From positions 258,925-294,598 of the forward strand of contig JAUJNT010000004.1 in the NCBI GenBank assembly GCA_030448005.1: 35,674 nt of DNA, written 5' to 3'. Below are positions 1 to 9,493 of the stretch, piece after piece. A model generated the notes under the pieces. That model did not search any database. It saw only the letters and a list, made by a program, of their open reading frames with translations, and was not told the origin of the DNA. Every line of letters starts with the position of its first letter. The stretch's first letter is position 1. This DNA is from Thermoleophilaceae bacterium (GTDB taxonomy: Bacteria; Actinomycetota; Thermoleophilia; Solirubrobacterales; Thermoleophilaceae). Position numbers and translations under genes: made by a program.

Positions 1-304
1 GGAGGCACCGGTATCTCGTGGATCAACCTCGGCGAGGTCTACTACCAACTCGCCCGCTGAAGCGGCAGGGGGGGCCGCCTAGCAAGGGCTACGAGCAGTT
101 CTCGCGGCCGTGCGAGCCGAGGAGCCCGACGCGGCGCTCGTGCTCCAGGCAGCTCGCATCGAGGTCGCAGGCGGACTCTCGTATGCGGACTGCTTCGCGG
201 TAGCCACCGCACAACGTCATGGCGCGCCACTTCTGACCGGCGATCCGGAGATCGTCGCCCTGTCCGGTGAGGTCGAGGTCCTGGACCTTCGGTCCGCCTC
301 CTGA
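1..304 (+). pseudogene. Broken PIN-domain (VapC-like) toxin, 5' end outside window
   Basis: Two pieces of one PIN-domain ribonuclease-like protein lie in different frames. Frame 1 (bases 1-60) encodes a segment ending WINLGEVYYQLAR, typical of the region around the second acidic residue of PIN domains, and stops at TGA 58-60. Frame 2 resumes the homology after a TAG at 80-82 and runs to TGA 302-304. It contains the PIN C-terminal half, with GLSYADCFAVATAQRHGAPL followed by LLTGDPEI, the usual 'D-x-x-A-t-A-x-x-x-x-x-x-L-l-T-x-D' pattern. So at least one frameshift near 58-61 and one nonsense codon separate the halves. A sequencing error could explain the frameshift but not easily both defects. 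The partner antitoxin would lie upstream, outside the window. Confidence 0.7.
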
Positions 305-328
305 GCGCTTCGGCTCGTCGGCGGCTGG

Positions 329-334
329 GACAAT
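329..334 (+). promoter_or_regulatory. Possible leaderless -10 box for hisIE
   Basis: GACAAT lies six bases before the GTG start of hisIE, the spacing expected if transcription starts at the start codon itself. No Shine-Dalgarno sequence is visible upstream of that GTG. No good -35 element is seen 16-18 bases further up. The call rests on spacing shared with the moxR, polA and 13465 promoters. Confidence 0.35.
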
Positions 335-340
335 CCCCTC

Positions 341-949
341 GTGAACCCGATCCGCTTCGACGAGAACGGCCTCGTGCCCTGCGTGATGCAGGACGCGCGC
401 ACGGGCGAGGTGCTCACCCTGGCCTACATGAACCAGGAGGCGCTCGCTCGGACGCGGGAGACCGGGGCGATGCACTTCTGGAGCCGCTCCCGCGGCGAGC
501 TGTGGCGGAAAGGGGCAACCTCAGGAAACGTGATGCACGTGCGCGCGCTGCGCTACGACTGCGACGAGGACGCGGTCGTGGCTCTCGTCGACCCCTCGGG
601 TCCGGCCTGTCACACGGGCGAGCGCACCTGCTTTCATCGGGGTGAGACGGAGCCCCAGCCGGCCGAGGCCCTTCCCGCCCTCGAGCGGACGATCGCCGAG
701 CGCATCGCCTCCGCGGCCGAGGGCGGCGCGCGCGGGAGCTACACCGCCGAGCTGCTCGCCGAACCGCCGCAGATCGGCGAGAAGGTGCGCGAGGAGGCCG
801 ACGAGGTGGCGCGCGCGGCCGCAGGGGAGTCCGATCAGCGGGTGCGGGAGGAGGCAGCCGACTTGCTGTATCACCTGGCGGTGCTGCTGGCCTCGCGCGG
901 ACTGACGCTTCCGGACGCCTACGAGGTGCTCAATGCGCGTCGCCGCTGA
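341..949 (+). CDS. hisIE: Bifunctional phosphoribosyl-AMP cyclohydrolase / phosphoribosyl-ATP pyrophosphatase
   Basis: 202 aa, GTG start. Carries out two early steps of histidine synthesis in the cytoplasm: hydrolysis of PR-ATP to PR-AMP (HisE) and opening of the purine ring (HisI). The HisI domain covers about residues 1-105: SGNVMHVRALRYDCD (61-75) and the metal-binding cysteines C74, C90 and C97 within ACHTGERTCFHR. The HisE domain covers about 110-202, with EKVREEADEVARAA (147-160) and the helix EEAADLLYHLAVLL (170-183), the MazG-like acidic motif. The two domains are often separate genes in actinobacteria, so the fusion is worth noting. The 3' end overlaps trpE by 17 bases in another frame, so the two genes are almost certainly co-transcribed. 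Confidence 0.95.
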   Translation: MNPIRFDENGLVPCVMQDARTGEVLTLAYMNQEALARTRETGAMHFWSRSRGELWRKGATSGNVMHVRALRYDCDEDAVVALVDPSGPACHTGERTCFHRGETEPQPAEALPALERTIAERIASAAEGGARGSYTAELLAEPPQIGEKVREEADEVARAAAGESDQRVREEAADLLYHLAVLLASRGLTLPDAYEVLNARRR

Positions 950-2422
950 GCCCTCCGGCCTCGAGGTCACGCCGAGCCTCGAGCAGGTGCGCGAGCTCGC
1001 GCGCGAGAGCACCCTGGTGCCGCTCCGGCACACCTTCATCGACGACTGCGAGACCCCGGTCTCCGCCTACCTCAAGCTGCGTGGAGACGGGCCGTCCTTC
1101 CTGCTCGAGTCCGCCGAGCAGGGTCAGCGCTTCGGGCGCTGGTCCTTTTTGGGCTTCCAGCCGCGCACGCTGATCCGGCTGGAGGACGGCGTCCTCACGG
1201 TGGGAGGCGAGCGCCGCGACGGACGCGACCCCTATGCGGCCGTCGCGCTCGAACTCGAGCGCTACAGCGTGGCACCACTCGAAGGGCTACCGCCGTTCGC
1301 CGGCGGTGCCGTGGGCCTCTTCGGCTACGACCTCGTCCGCCACGCCGAGCCCTCGGTCGGGCAGGGCAACCCCGATGACGTGGGCACCCCCGAGCTGGCG
1401 CTGATGGTCTCGGACGTGCTCGTGGCCTTCGACCACCTGCGCCACGAGGTCACGATCCTCGCGAACGTCTTCGTCGAGGACGACGTGGACCGCGCCTACG
1501 CCGCCGCCATCGCGGCGATCGCGGGGGTGCGAGACCGGCTGTCGGAGCCGGTGCCGCGCGGCGGGCGCCGCGTGCGGGAGGCGCCCCTCTACACCTCGAA
1601 CGTCGGATCGGACGGCTACGCCGCGGCGGTCGAGCGCTGCAAGGAGTACATCCGCGCCGGGGACGCCTACCAGGTGGTGCCGAGCCAGCGTTGGAGCGCC
1701 GACGCGCCGGTGGACGCGTTCTCGATCTACCGCGGCCTGCGGGCCATCAACCCCAGCCCTTACATGTACTTCCTGGACTTCGAGGACTTCGAGATAGCCG
1801 GCGCGTCACCGGAGGCCCTGATCAAGGTGACCGGCCGCCACGCCGAGCAGCGCCCCATCGCGGGCACCCGGCCGCGGGCGGACACGGTCGAGGGGGACCT
1901 CGAGCGCGCCGAGGAGCTGCTTGCCGACGAGAAGGAGCGCGCCGAGCACGTCATGCTGGTGGACCTGGCGCGCAACGACCTCGGGCGGGTGTGCGAGTAC
2001 GGGTCGGTCACCGTGGACGAGCTGATGGTGGTGGAGACCTACTCGCACGTGCTGCACATCGTGTCGTCGGTGTCTGGCACCCTGCGCGAGGGGGTGAGCG
2101 CCATCGACGGGCTGCGCGCCTCCCTGCCGGCGGGCACCCTCTCCGGGGCTCCCAAGATCCGCGCGATGCAGATCATCGACGAGCTCGAGCCCGTGCGCCG
2201 CGGTCCGTACGGGGGATCGGTGGGCTACATCTCCTATACCGGAGAGCTCGACACCTGCATCTACATCCGGTCGGCGCTCGTGAAGGACGGCCGCGTGCAC
2301 ATCCAGGCGGGCGGCGGAATCGTGGCCGACTCAGACCCGGCCTACGAGGTGCGCGAGACCGAGCACAAGGCGGGAGCGGTGTTCGGAGCGATCGAGCTGG
2401 CGTGCCGCCAGAAGGATTGGGC

Positions 2423-2426
<4 letters not shown>
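933..2426 (+). CDS. trpE: Anthranilate synthase component I
   Basis: 497 aa, ATG start inside the end of hisIE. Converts chorismate plus ammonia (from TrpG) to anthranilate, the committed step of tryptophan synthesis. The chorismate-binding domain fills the C-terminal half: PIAGTRPR, DEKERAEHVMLVDLARNDLGRV, the YSHVLHIVSSVSG segment, LPAGTLSGAPKIRAMQIIDE and the closing IQAGGGIVADSDP with YEVRETEHKA. The N-terminal LLES motif (57-60) is the feedback site that binds tryptophan in characterised TrpE proteins, so end-product inhibition is likely. These features favour TrpE over the paralogues PabB and salicylate synthase, as does the adjacent trpG-trpD-trpC. The stop overlaps an ATG (ATGA at 2423-2426) used, or formerly used, by trpG. 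Confidence 0.96.
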
Positions 2427-3088
<662 letters not shown>

Positions 3089-3096
3089 GGCCACAT

Positions 3097-4125
3097 ATGC
3101 CCAACCCCATACTCACCGAGGCCATCGACCGGCTCTGCCGGAGCGAGGCCCTCACCGCCGACGAGGCCACCGTCGTCCTTCGGGAGGTGATGGCCGGTCG
3201 GGCCTCCGAGGCCCAGACCGCGGGGCTCCTGATCGCCTTTCGAACGAAGGGCGAGACCGTCCATGAGATCGCGGGCATGGCACGGGCCATGCGGGAGGTG
3301 GCCGTGGCGGTGCAGCCGGCGGGCGATCTCCTGGTGGACACGGCGGGCACGGGGGGCGGGCGACCGACGTTCAACGTGTCCACCACCGCGGCTTTCGTGG
3401 CGGCCGGCGCGGGCTGCCGGGTGGCAAAACACGGGAACCGCTCTGCCACCGGCAGGTCGGGTTCGGCAGACGTGCTCGAGGCACTCGGGGCGCGCATCGA
3501 CCTGGAACCGGGCGCGGTGGCCGCGTGCATCGACGAGCTGGGCTTCGGGTTCATGTTTGCGCCGAGCCATCACCCTGCGATGAGGCACGTGGTGCCGGTG
3601 CGCAAGGAGCTCGCGGTCCGCACGATCTTCAACTTCCTCGGCCCTCTCACAAACCCCGCGGGAGCCACCCGGCAGCTCATCGGAGTCTCCGACAGGCGTT
3701 TTCTCGACATAGTCGCCGGGGCACTCGCCGAGCTGGGTTGCGACCATGCGCTCGTGGTCTCGAGCGATGACGGACTGGACGAGCTGAGCGTTTCGGGCCC
3801 GACACGCATGGTGGAGCTCCGAGACGGGCACATCCATGCTCATGAGATCTCTCCTGAGTCCGTGGGCTTGACCAGCGCCCCGCAGGATGCCGTGGCCGCC
3901 GGCACGCCGGAGAAGAACGCCGGCATCGCCCGCCGAGTGCTCGAAGGCGCCCTAGGAGCCGAGCGCGACCTGACAGCGCTCAACGCCGGCGCCGCGATCT
4001 ACGTGGGGGGCGGCGCCGACTCGATCGAGGCAGGCGTGCGACGAGCCGAGGATGCCATCGATTCCGGGGCCGCGCGCGATGTGCTGGAGCGCTTCGTGGC
4101 GCGCACGCGGGAGCTGGCGGCGTGA
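3097..4125 (+). CDS. trpD: Anthranilate phosphoribosyltransferase
   Basis: 342 aa, ATG start eight bases after the trpG stop. Transfers phosphoribose from PRPP to anthranilate. Family motifs are all present: the PRPP/diphosphate loop DTAGTGGG (81-88), the NVST segment (93-96), KHGNRSATGRSGSADVLEALG (from residue 111), and RHVVPVRKELAVRTIFNFLGPLTNP, which carries the anthranilate-binding region. Length is normal for the family. The stop overlaps the GTG start of trpC (GTGA), so trpD and trpC are translationally coupled. Confidence 0.96.
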   Translation: MPNPILTEAIDRLCRSEALTADEATVVLREVMAGRASEAQTAGLLIAFRTKGETVHEIAGMARAMREVAVAVQPAGDLLVDTAGTGGGRPTFNVSTTAAFVAAGAGCRVAKHGNRSATGRSGSADVLEALGARIDLEPGAVAACIDELGFGFMFAPSHHPAMRHVVPVRKELAVRTIFNFLGPLTNPAGATRQLIGVSDRRFLDIVAGALAELGCDHALVVSSDDGLDELSVSGPTRMVELRDGHIHAHEISPESVGLTSAPQDAVAAGTPEKNAGIARRVLEGALGAERDLTALNAGAAIYVGGGADSIEAGVRRAEDAIDSGAARDVLERFVARTRELAA

Positions 4126-4910
4126 ACCCGCGGCTCGAGGGGCTGGTAGCGGCCACCCGCCAGGCGCTCGAGGGCCGGCGAGCGGCCGCTCCGCTCGAGG
4201 AGGTACGACGGGCCGCACTCGAGGAGCAGCACGAAGCGCGTCCGTTCTCGGAGGCGCTTGCCCGGCCGGGAACCTCCCTGATCGCCGAGCACAAGCGGCG
4301 CTCGCCGTCTGCCGGGGCCATTCGCGACGGGGCGACCTGCGCCGAGATCGTTGCGGCGTACGCGCGCGGCGGTGCGGCGGCCTTGTCGATCCTCACCGAG
4401 GAGGCCCACTTCGGAGGCTCGCTGCAGGACCTGCGCGAGGCCCGTGCCGCGAGCGACCTTCCCATCCTGCGCAAGGACTTCACCATCGATCCCTACATGC
4501 TGTTCGAGGCCAAGGCCGCGGGTGCCGACGCCGTGCTGCTCGTGGCGGGGTCGATGCGGGAGCGCGACGCCGACGAGCTGCTCACCACCGCCCGGTCACT
4601 GGATCTCGACGCCGTCGTCGAGATCTCGCGCCCCGATGAGCTCGACACCGCCTTGCGCATCGATGCCGACGTGATCGGCATCAACAACAGGGACCTCGAG
4701 GACTTCACGGTGGACATCACGCGCACCTTTGAGCTCCTGACCGACGTCCCGGCCGGCAAGACCGTGGTCTCCGAGTCCGGCATCGTCTACCGCGAGCAGA
4801 TCGAGGAGCTCGAGCGAGTCGGCGTCGACGCCGTGCTCGTGGGCGAGACGGTCATGCGCGCGGAGGACCCCGAGGACGCCGTCCGCCGGCTGGTCGGAGG
4901 CGCGGAGTAG
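4122..4910 (+). CDS. trpC: Indole-3-glycerol phosphate synthase
   Basis: 262 aa, GTG start overlapping the trpD stop by four bases. Closes the pyrrole ring of CdRP to give indole-3-glycerol phosphate. TIM-barrel signatures are clear: IAEHKRRSPSAG (54-65, catalytic Lys and phosphate-loop serine), LRKDF (116-120, catalytic Lys), the VVEISRPDEL strand, GINNRDLEDF, and SESGI near the C-terminal phosphate site. This is a stand-alone TrpC, not a TrpC-TrpF fusion; trpF is 6 kb downstream. The first trp block ends here. Confidence 0.96.
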   Translation: MNPRLEGLVAATRQALEGRRAAAPLEEVRRAALEEQHEARPFSEALARPGTSLIAEHKRRSPSAGAIRDGATCAEIVAAYARGGAAALSILTEEAHFGGSLQDLREARAASDLPILRKDFTIDPYMLFEAKAAGADAVLLVAGSMRERDADELLTTARSLDLDAVVEISRPDELDTALRIDADVIGINNRDLEDFTVDITRTFELLTDVPAGKTVVSESGIVYREQIEELERVGVDAVLVGETVMRAEDPEDAVRRLVGGAE

Positions 4911-4974
4911 TAGGGCCGGGGGCTCCCGCCCACGGCGGCAGTTGCCCGAGGGCTTGCCGAGGGCGCCAGCATGG

Positions 4975-5002
4975 GTGACGGGCCGGCGGCGTTCTTTACC
5001 AT
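4975..5002 (+). promoter_or_regulatory. Predicted promoter of moxR block, leaderless
   Basis: GTGACG (4975-4980) and TACCAT (4997-5002) are separated by 16 bases and resemble the -35 and -10 boxes of a housekeeping sigma factor. TACCAT ends eight bases before ATG 5011, so transcription would begin at or next to the start codon. The 100-base gap after trpC (4911-5010) also holds GC-rich dyads such as CGGG-GGCT-CCCG, but no convincing terminator. Confidence 0.45.
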
Positions 5003-5010
5003 CGTTGCGG

Positions 5011-5961
5011 ATGGCCACGGTGCCCGAGATCGATCCGGCGGCGGTCGCTGAGCTTGCCTCGCGCCTGCGTGAGAACGTGGCCCGTGCGGTCAAGGCCCCC
5101 GATGATGTCGTCCGTGACGTGCTCGTGGCGCTCTTGGCGGAAGGACACGTCCTCATCGAGGACAACCCCGGGGTCGGCAAGACGGCGCTCGCTCGCGCCC
5201 TGGCCCGGTCCGTCGAAGCCGAGTTCGCGCGTGTGCAGTGCACCGCCGACCTCCTCCCGGCGGACGTGGTGGGCACCAACGTCTTCAACCAGCGCGAGGC
5301 GCGGTTCGAGTTCCGGCCCGGACCGGTATTCGCGAACGTCGTCCTCGTGGATGAGATCAACCGTGCGTCCCCCAAGACTCAGTCGGGCCTGCTCGAGTGC
5401 ATGCAGGAGCGCCAGGTCACGGTGGACAAGCACACCCACGACCTGGCCAGGCCGTTCATCGTGCTCGCCACCCAGAACCCCATCGAGTATGAGGGCACCT
5501 ACCCCTTGCCCGAGGCGCAGCTCGATCGCTTCATGGTGCGGGTGTCGCTCGGCTACCCCTCCATCGAGCAGGAGCGGGAGATGCTCGATGAGCATTCCGG
5601 ACACGATCGCGTGCTAGATCTCGAATCCGTCACGGACGTCGGGGAGGTGCTCGCGGCACAGGCCACGGTGGCGGCGGTACACGGCAGCGAGGCACTGCGT
5701 CGCTACGTGGTGGACCTTCTCGACGCCACTCGGGCCGATCCCCGCGTGGAGCTGGGTGCAAGTCCCCGAGCCGGGTTGATGCTCTTCCGCGGGGCCAAGG
5801 CCCTGGCCGTGCTGAAGGGCCGCGACCATGCGCTGCCCGACGACGTCCAGGCGCTGGCGCCCTCGGTGCTCACCCACCGGCTGCTCCTTGCTCCCGAGGC
5901 ATCCAACGAGGACCGCGCGTCGGTCGTGCGCGATGCGCTCGAGCAGGTTCCCGCGCTGTGA
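5011..5961 (+). CDS. MoxR-family AAA+ ATPase
   Basis: 316 aa from ATG 5011, chosen because the residues upstream of it are not family-like and because a -10 box lies eight bases before it. MoxR ATPases act as chaperone-like activators, usually of VWA or DUF58 partner proteins. Visible motifs: Walker A in EDNPGVGKTAL (50-60), FEFRPGPVFANVVLVDEINRASP with Walker B and sensor residues, QERQVTV, and ATQNPIEYEGTYPLPEAQLDRF, the hallmark MoxR segment. A C-terminal lid domain follows. It begins a block with the DUF58 and transglutaminase genes, a common actinobacterial trio of unknown exact role. Confidence 0.93.
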   Translation: MATVPEIDPAAVAELASRLRENVARAVKAPDDVVRDVLVALLAEGHVLIEDNPGVGKTALARALARSVEAEFARVQCTADLLPADVVGTNVFNQREARFEFRPGPVFANVVLVDEINRASPKTQSGLLECMQERQVTVDKHTHDLARPFIVLATQNPIEYEGTYPLPEAQLDRFMVRVSLGYPSIEQEREMLDEHSGHDRVLDLESVTDVGEVLAAQATVAAVHGSEALRRYVVDLLDATRADPRVELGASPRAGLMLFRGAKALAVLKGRDHALPDDVQALAPSVLTHRLLLAPEASNEDRASVVRDALEQVPAL

Positions 5962-5998
5962 CCCTGAGGCGCGCGCCGAGTCCTTCCGCTCAGTCCGC

Positions 5999-7132
5999 GT
6001 GATCCGAGCGGCGTGGGCAGCTCTGCTCGGCGCCGTGATGGTGCTGACCGCCGCCGCCTTCGACACGGCTTCCCTCTACCTGCCCGGGGTGGGCGTGCTG
6101 CTCCTGGCTCTCGGCGCGGCGCTGTGGGTGGGGCTGGCTGCACACGGCCTTGCCGTGGAGCGAGAGCCGGGGCCACACAGCGTGCAGGAGGAGGAGCCCT
6201 ACCCCGTTCGCCTGGAGCTCCGGCCGGGCCTGCTGCCGCCACCCGCGGCGGAGCTACACGATCCGCTGCTGGCGCATCCGGTCGCGCTCGGTGGTCGCGC
6301 GCCGAGCCGGATGCGCATCGACGTGCGCTTCGGGCGCCGTGGACGGCGCCGGTTCGAGCCGGGCGTGCTCGTTGTCCACGACCCCTTGCGCCTCGCGGTG
6401 CGCGAGGTGGCGGTGGCCGGCGGCAACGACGAGGTGCTGGTGCTGCCCCGTATCGAGCCGGTCGTTGCGGGCGCCGCGGGTGGCGCCGGCGGCGCGGGAG
6501 CGGCCCCCGACGCAGGCGGGGACCGGGTCGGCCTGCGCGGGCGGGTGGACGGCTCGGCCGCCGAGCTGGACCTCGACGGCCTGCGGCCCTACCGGCTCGG
6601 CACCCCCGCGTCCCGGATCCACTGGCCCGCTGTCGCGCGGAGCGGGGAGATGCTCGAGCGGCGGCTCACCTCCGACGCCGACTCCGCACCGCTTGTGGTG
6701 CTCGACAGCGCCCGGCCCGAGTCCGAGGAGGCGCTCGACAAGGCGGTCCGCGCGGCGGCATCGCTCTGCCTGCACCTCGCGCGACGCGGCGGCTGCGCGC
6801 TACTGCTGCCGGGCGATCGCCGCCCCACCGCCGTCGGCACCGACCTCGGGACGTGGCCGATGCTGCACGCTCGGCTGGCCCTCGTGGAGGCCGGCTCGCG
6901 TCCGCCGCTGCCGGCTCGCACGCGCAGGGCCGGGGCCGTGATGTGGGTAAGCGCCAGTGGGCTCTCCCCGCGCGACCTGCCACGCAGCGCCGCCGGTGGC
7001 AGCTGGCTCGTGACCGCTCAGCCGCGCCAGGGCGCACGGACTGATTTCACCGTGGCGGGCTGCGCCGGCTACCGCCTCGGCCGGGGCGCGCGCACGGCGG
7101 GACCCGCAGCCGAGGCGCGAGCGGCCGGATGA
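5999..7132 (+). CDS. DUF58 domain protein, membrane-anchored
   Basis: About 377 aa from GTG 5999, 37 bases after moxR. The frame continues upstream inside moxR, but that part is not protein-like; ATG 6037 is an alternative start. Two hydrophobic N-terminal segments (WAALLGAVMVLTAAAF and YLPGVGVLLLALGAALWVGLA) form a hairpin anchor, followed by a soluble part. The DUF58 signature lies at LRPYRLGTPASRIHWPAVARSGEMLERRL, a variant of the family's 'REY-x-x-GD-x-x-R-x-I-x-W-x-x-x-AR' pattern. A VWA-like end follows (PLVVLDSARPE). DUF58 proteins are genetic partners of MoxR ATPases. No biochemical role can be read from the sequence. Confidence 0.85.
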   Translation: MIRAAWAALLGAVMVLTAAAFDTASLYLPGVGVLLLALGAALWVGLAAHGLAVEREPGPHSVQEEEPYPVRLELRPGLLPPPAAELHDPLLAHPVALGGRAPSRMRIDVRFGRRGRRRFEPGVLVVHDPLRLAVREVAVAGGNDEVLVLPRIEPVVAGAAGGAGGAGAAPDAGGDRVGLRGRVDGSAAELDLDGLRPYRLGTPASRIHWPAVARSGEMLERRLTSDADSAPLVVLDSARPESEEALDKAVRAAASLCLHLARRGGCALLLPGDRRPTAVGTDLGTWPMLHARLALVEAGSRPPLPARTRRAGAVMWVSASGLSPRDLPRSAAGGSWLVTAQPRQGARTDFTVAGCAGYRLGRGARTAGPAAEARAAG

Positions 7133-7169
7133 TGGACCGTGTAGCGAGCGTCCACCTCGAGGCGAGACG

Positions 7170-9470
7170 GTGAGCGCCGTCGCGGCGAATGCCGCGCCAG
7201 GCGTCCTCGCACGGCCGCGCGAGTGGCGGTTCACGGCCGCGGCGGTGCGGCTGGCCGCGTTTGCCGGGCTGGCCGGGTTTGCCACGGGTCACTGGGCAAG
7301 GCTCGTGCAGGAGCCTCCTGCACTGGGCCTTGCGGGCGCCGTCCTGGCGGCCGTCGCGCTCGCGGCTACCCTGACCCTGGTCGGCCGGCTGGGCCGGCCG
7401 CGCTGGGCGGTCCACCTGGGCGCCGTGGCCGCCACGCTGGCCGGGCTCTCGATAGCGCTGGTGGCGGCGGGGCTTTCGGCCTCGCTGCTCGAGCCGGCGC
7501 GCTGGGACGACCTCGCCGACGAGATCGACAGAGGCCTTTCGGGCATCCACAACGTCGGATGGCCGTACGCCGGCCAGGACGAATCCGTGCGGCTCGTCAT
7601 CCTCATGGGGGCCCCGCTTCTGCTGTCGCTCGCGGCAGCTCTCGCGTTCTGGCCGCTGCGGCGGGTCGCCGTCCCTCGGGCCCTCGGGCTCATCGCCCTG
7701 CTCGTGCTCTACGGCCTGCCGGCCACGGAGTACGACCCGGGCCGGCCGCTCCTGCGAGGCGCCGCTCTGCTCGCGCTCGTGGCCGCCTGGCTGTGGCTTC
7801 CACGTCTCGGAAGGAGAGAGGCGCTCCCCGCGGTCCTCGCGGTGCTCGCCGTCGGCGCTCTGTCACTGCCGCTCGCGGCGCGGCTCGACTCCCAGGGCGC
7901 GCTGATCGACTACCGCTCGTGGAACTGGTTCGCCGGCAAGGACGTGACCTTCAACTGGAACCACTCCTATGGCCCGCTCGACTGGCCGCGTGAGGGCACC
8001 ACCCTGCTGAACGTGCGGGCGGGCCGGGCCCATTACTGGAAGGCCGAGACACTCGACCACTTCGACGGCCTGCGCTGGGTCCGCTCGGGCGCCAACGAGC
8101 GCACCGGTCCCCTCGCCGAGCTGCCCGCTCGCCCGGATCGCCGTTGGGACGAGCGGCTCCGTGTCACGGTGCGAGCGCTGCGCACAGACTTCTTGGTAGG
8201 CGCGGGCACGCCGTACCTGGTGACCGGCGCGGGCGAGTCGGTGAGCGGCTCCTCCGACGGCACGTGGAGCAGGCTCGAGGAGCCGCTGCGGCGCGGTGAC
8301 GCCTACACCGTCAGGACCTACGCGCCCAAACCTGACGCCCGCGAGATGCGCGCGTCAAGCGACGCCTACGTCTCCTCCCTTGCCCAGTACACCAGGCTCG
8401 GGCTCCCCGCGCGTGGCGTCGACGCGCTGAAGGCCGGGCCGCAATCGAGCTCCGAGACCCCGCGGCTCTGGCCTCGCGGGGAGCCGGTGCAGGTGCCCCT
8501 GCGCGGCGGCGCCTCACGCGGAGTGCCCGCGGTGGACCGCCGTCTGGCCGCGTCGCCATATCGGCAGACCTTCGAGCTGGCCGAGCGGCTCGTGCTCGGC
8601 GCGCCCACCGCCTACGACGCCGCAAAGCGGATCGAGCGCCATCTCGAGCGCAACTACACCTACAGCGAGCGGCCCCCGAGCCGGCGCTATCCGCTCGAGT
8701 CCTTTCTGTTCGAGGACCGGATCGGCTACTGCCAGCAGTTCTCGGGCGCGATGGCCCTGATGCTGCGGATGGTGGGGATTCCCGCCCGGGTGGTCTCCGG
8801 CTTCTCCCCCGGGTCGTTCAACCGCGACACCGGGGAGTACCGCGTCCGCGACCTGGATGCCCACTCCTGGGTGGAGGTCTACTTCACCGGGATCGGCTGG
8901 GTCACCTTCGATCCGACCCCCGCGGCCGCGCCGGCGGACCGCCCGGGCGGCGAGTCCGACCCCTCCCGCGCTTCAGGGGAAAGCGCCGGCAGGATCAGCG
9001 GCGACTCTGGCGGCAGCCCCGGAGGTGACCGGCCGGGCCGACCGGCAGCCCGTGCCTCGGATGGGGAAGGAGGAGCGCTGCCCGGCTGGGCGCCAGGGCT
9101 CGGGCTCGCCGCTCTCTCCCTCTTGGTCGTGGCATGCCTTGCGCTTCGGAGGAGGCGCCTGACGCCGGCCGCCGCCGCCGAAGCCTCGTTGCGCGAGCTG
9201 CAGCGGGCGCTGCCGCGGCTGGGGTGGGAGGTCGGAGCCGGCACGACCCTGCTCCAGCTCGAGCGCCGGCTCGGGCGGACGGCGGGCCCTCGGTCCGAGG
9301 GGTACGTGGCGCGGCTGCGCGCCGGCCGTTTTGGGAGAAGCGGCGCTTCGTCGCCCGGCCGGGCTGAGCGACGGGCGCTCAGGCGGGAGCTGACCGCTAA
9401 TCGCGGCCTGCGGGCGCGCCTGCGGGGCTTCGTGGCGATTCCGCCGGTCACGCCGTTTACCGGCTCTTAA
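7170..9470 (+). CDS. TgpA-like membrane protein with transglutaminase domain
   Basis: 766 aa, GTG start. The N-terminal ~235 residues hold several membrane segments (for example VLAAVALAATLTLVG, LLLSLAAALAFWPL, LGLIALLVLYGL), followed by an extracytoplasmic region with a transglutaminase-like fold. The catalytic triad is visible: Cys521 in GYCQQFSGAMALMLR, His565 in DAHSWVEVYF, Asp581 in TFDPTP. A Gly/Ser/Asp-rich linker and a last membrane segment (GLGLAALSLLVVACLAL) precede a basic cytoplasmic tail. Such proteins form the third member of MoxR-DUF58 blocks. The family includes TgpA of Pseudomonas. Substrate unknown; cell-envelope work is likely from topology. Confidence 0.9.
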   Translation: MSAVAANAAPGVLARPREWRFTAAAVRLAAFAGLAGFATGHWARLVQEPPALGLAGAVLAAVALAATLTLVGRLGRPRWAVHLGAVAATLAGLSIALVAAGLSASLLEPARWDDLADEIDRGLSGIHNVGWPYAGQDESVRLVILMGAPLLLSLAAALAFWPLRRVAVPRALGLIALLVLYGLPATEYDPGRPLLRGAALLALVAAWLWLPRLGRREALPAVLAVLAVGALSLPLAARLDSQGALIDYRSWNWFAGKDVTFNWNHSYGPLDWPREGTTLLNVRAGRAHYWKAETLDHFDGLRWVRSGANERTGPLAELPARPDRRWDERLRVTVRALRTDFLVGAGTPYLVTGAGESVSGSSDGTWSRLEEPLRRGDAYTVRTYAPKPDAREMRASSDAYVSSLAQYTRLGLPARGVDALKAGPQSSSETPRLWPRGEPVQVPLRGGASRGVPAVDRRLAASPYRQTFELAERLVLGAPTAYDAAKRIERHLERNYTYSERPPSRRYPLESFLFEDRIGYCQQFSGAMALMLRMVGIPARVVSGFSPGSFNRDTGEYRVRDLDAHSWVEVYFTGIGWVTFDPTPAAAPADRPGGESDPSRASGESAGRISGDSGGSPGGDRPGRPAARASDGEGGALPGWAPGLGLAALSLLVVACLALRRRRLTPAAAAEASLRELQRALPRLGWEVGAGTTLLQLERRLGRTAGPRSEGYVARLRAGRFGRSGASSPGRAERRALRRELTANRGLRARLRGFVAIPPVTPFTGS

Positions 9471-9493
9471 GCTCACCTGCCTAGAACGAAGGC

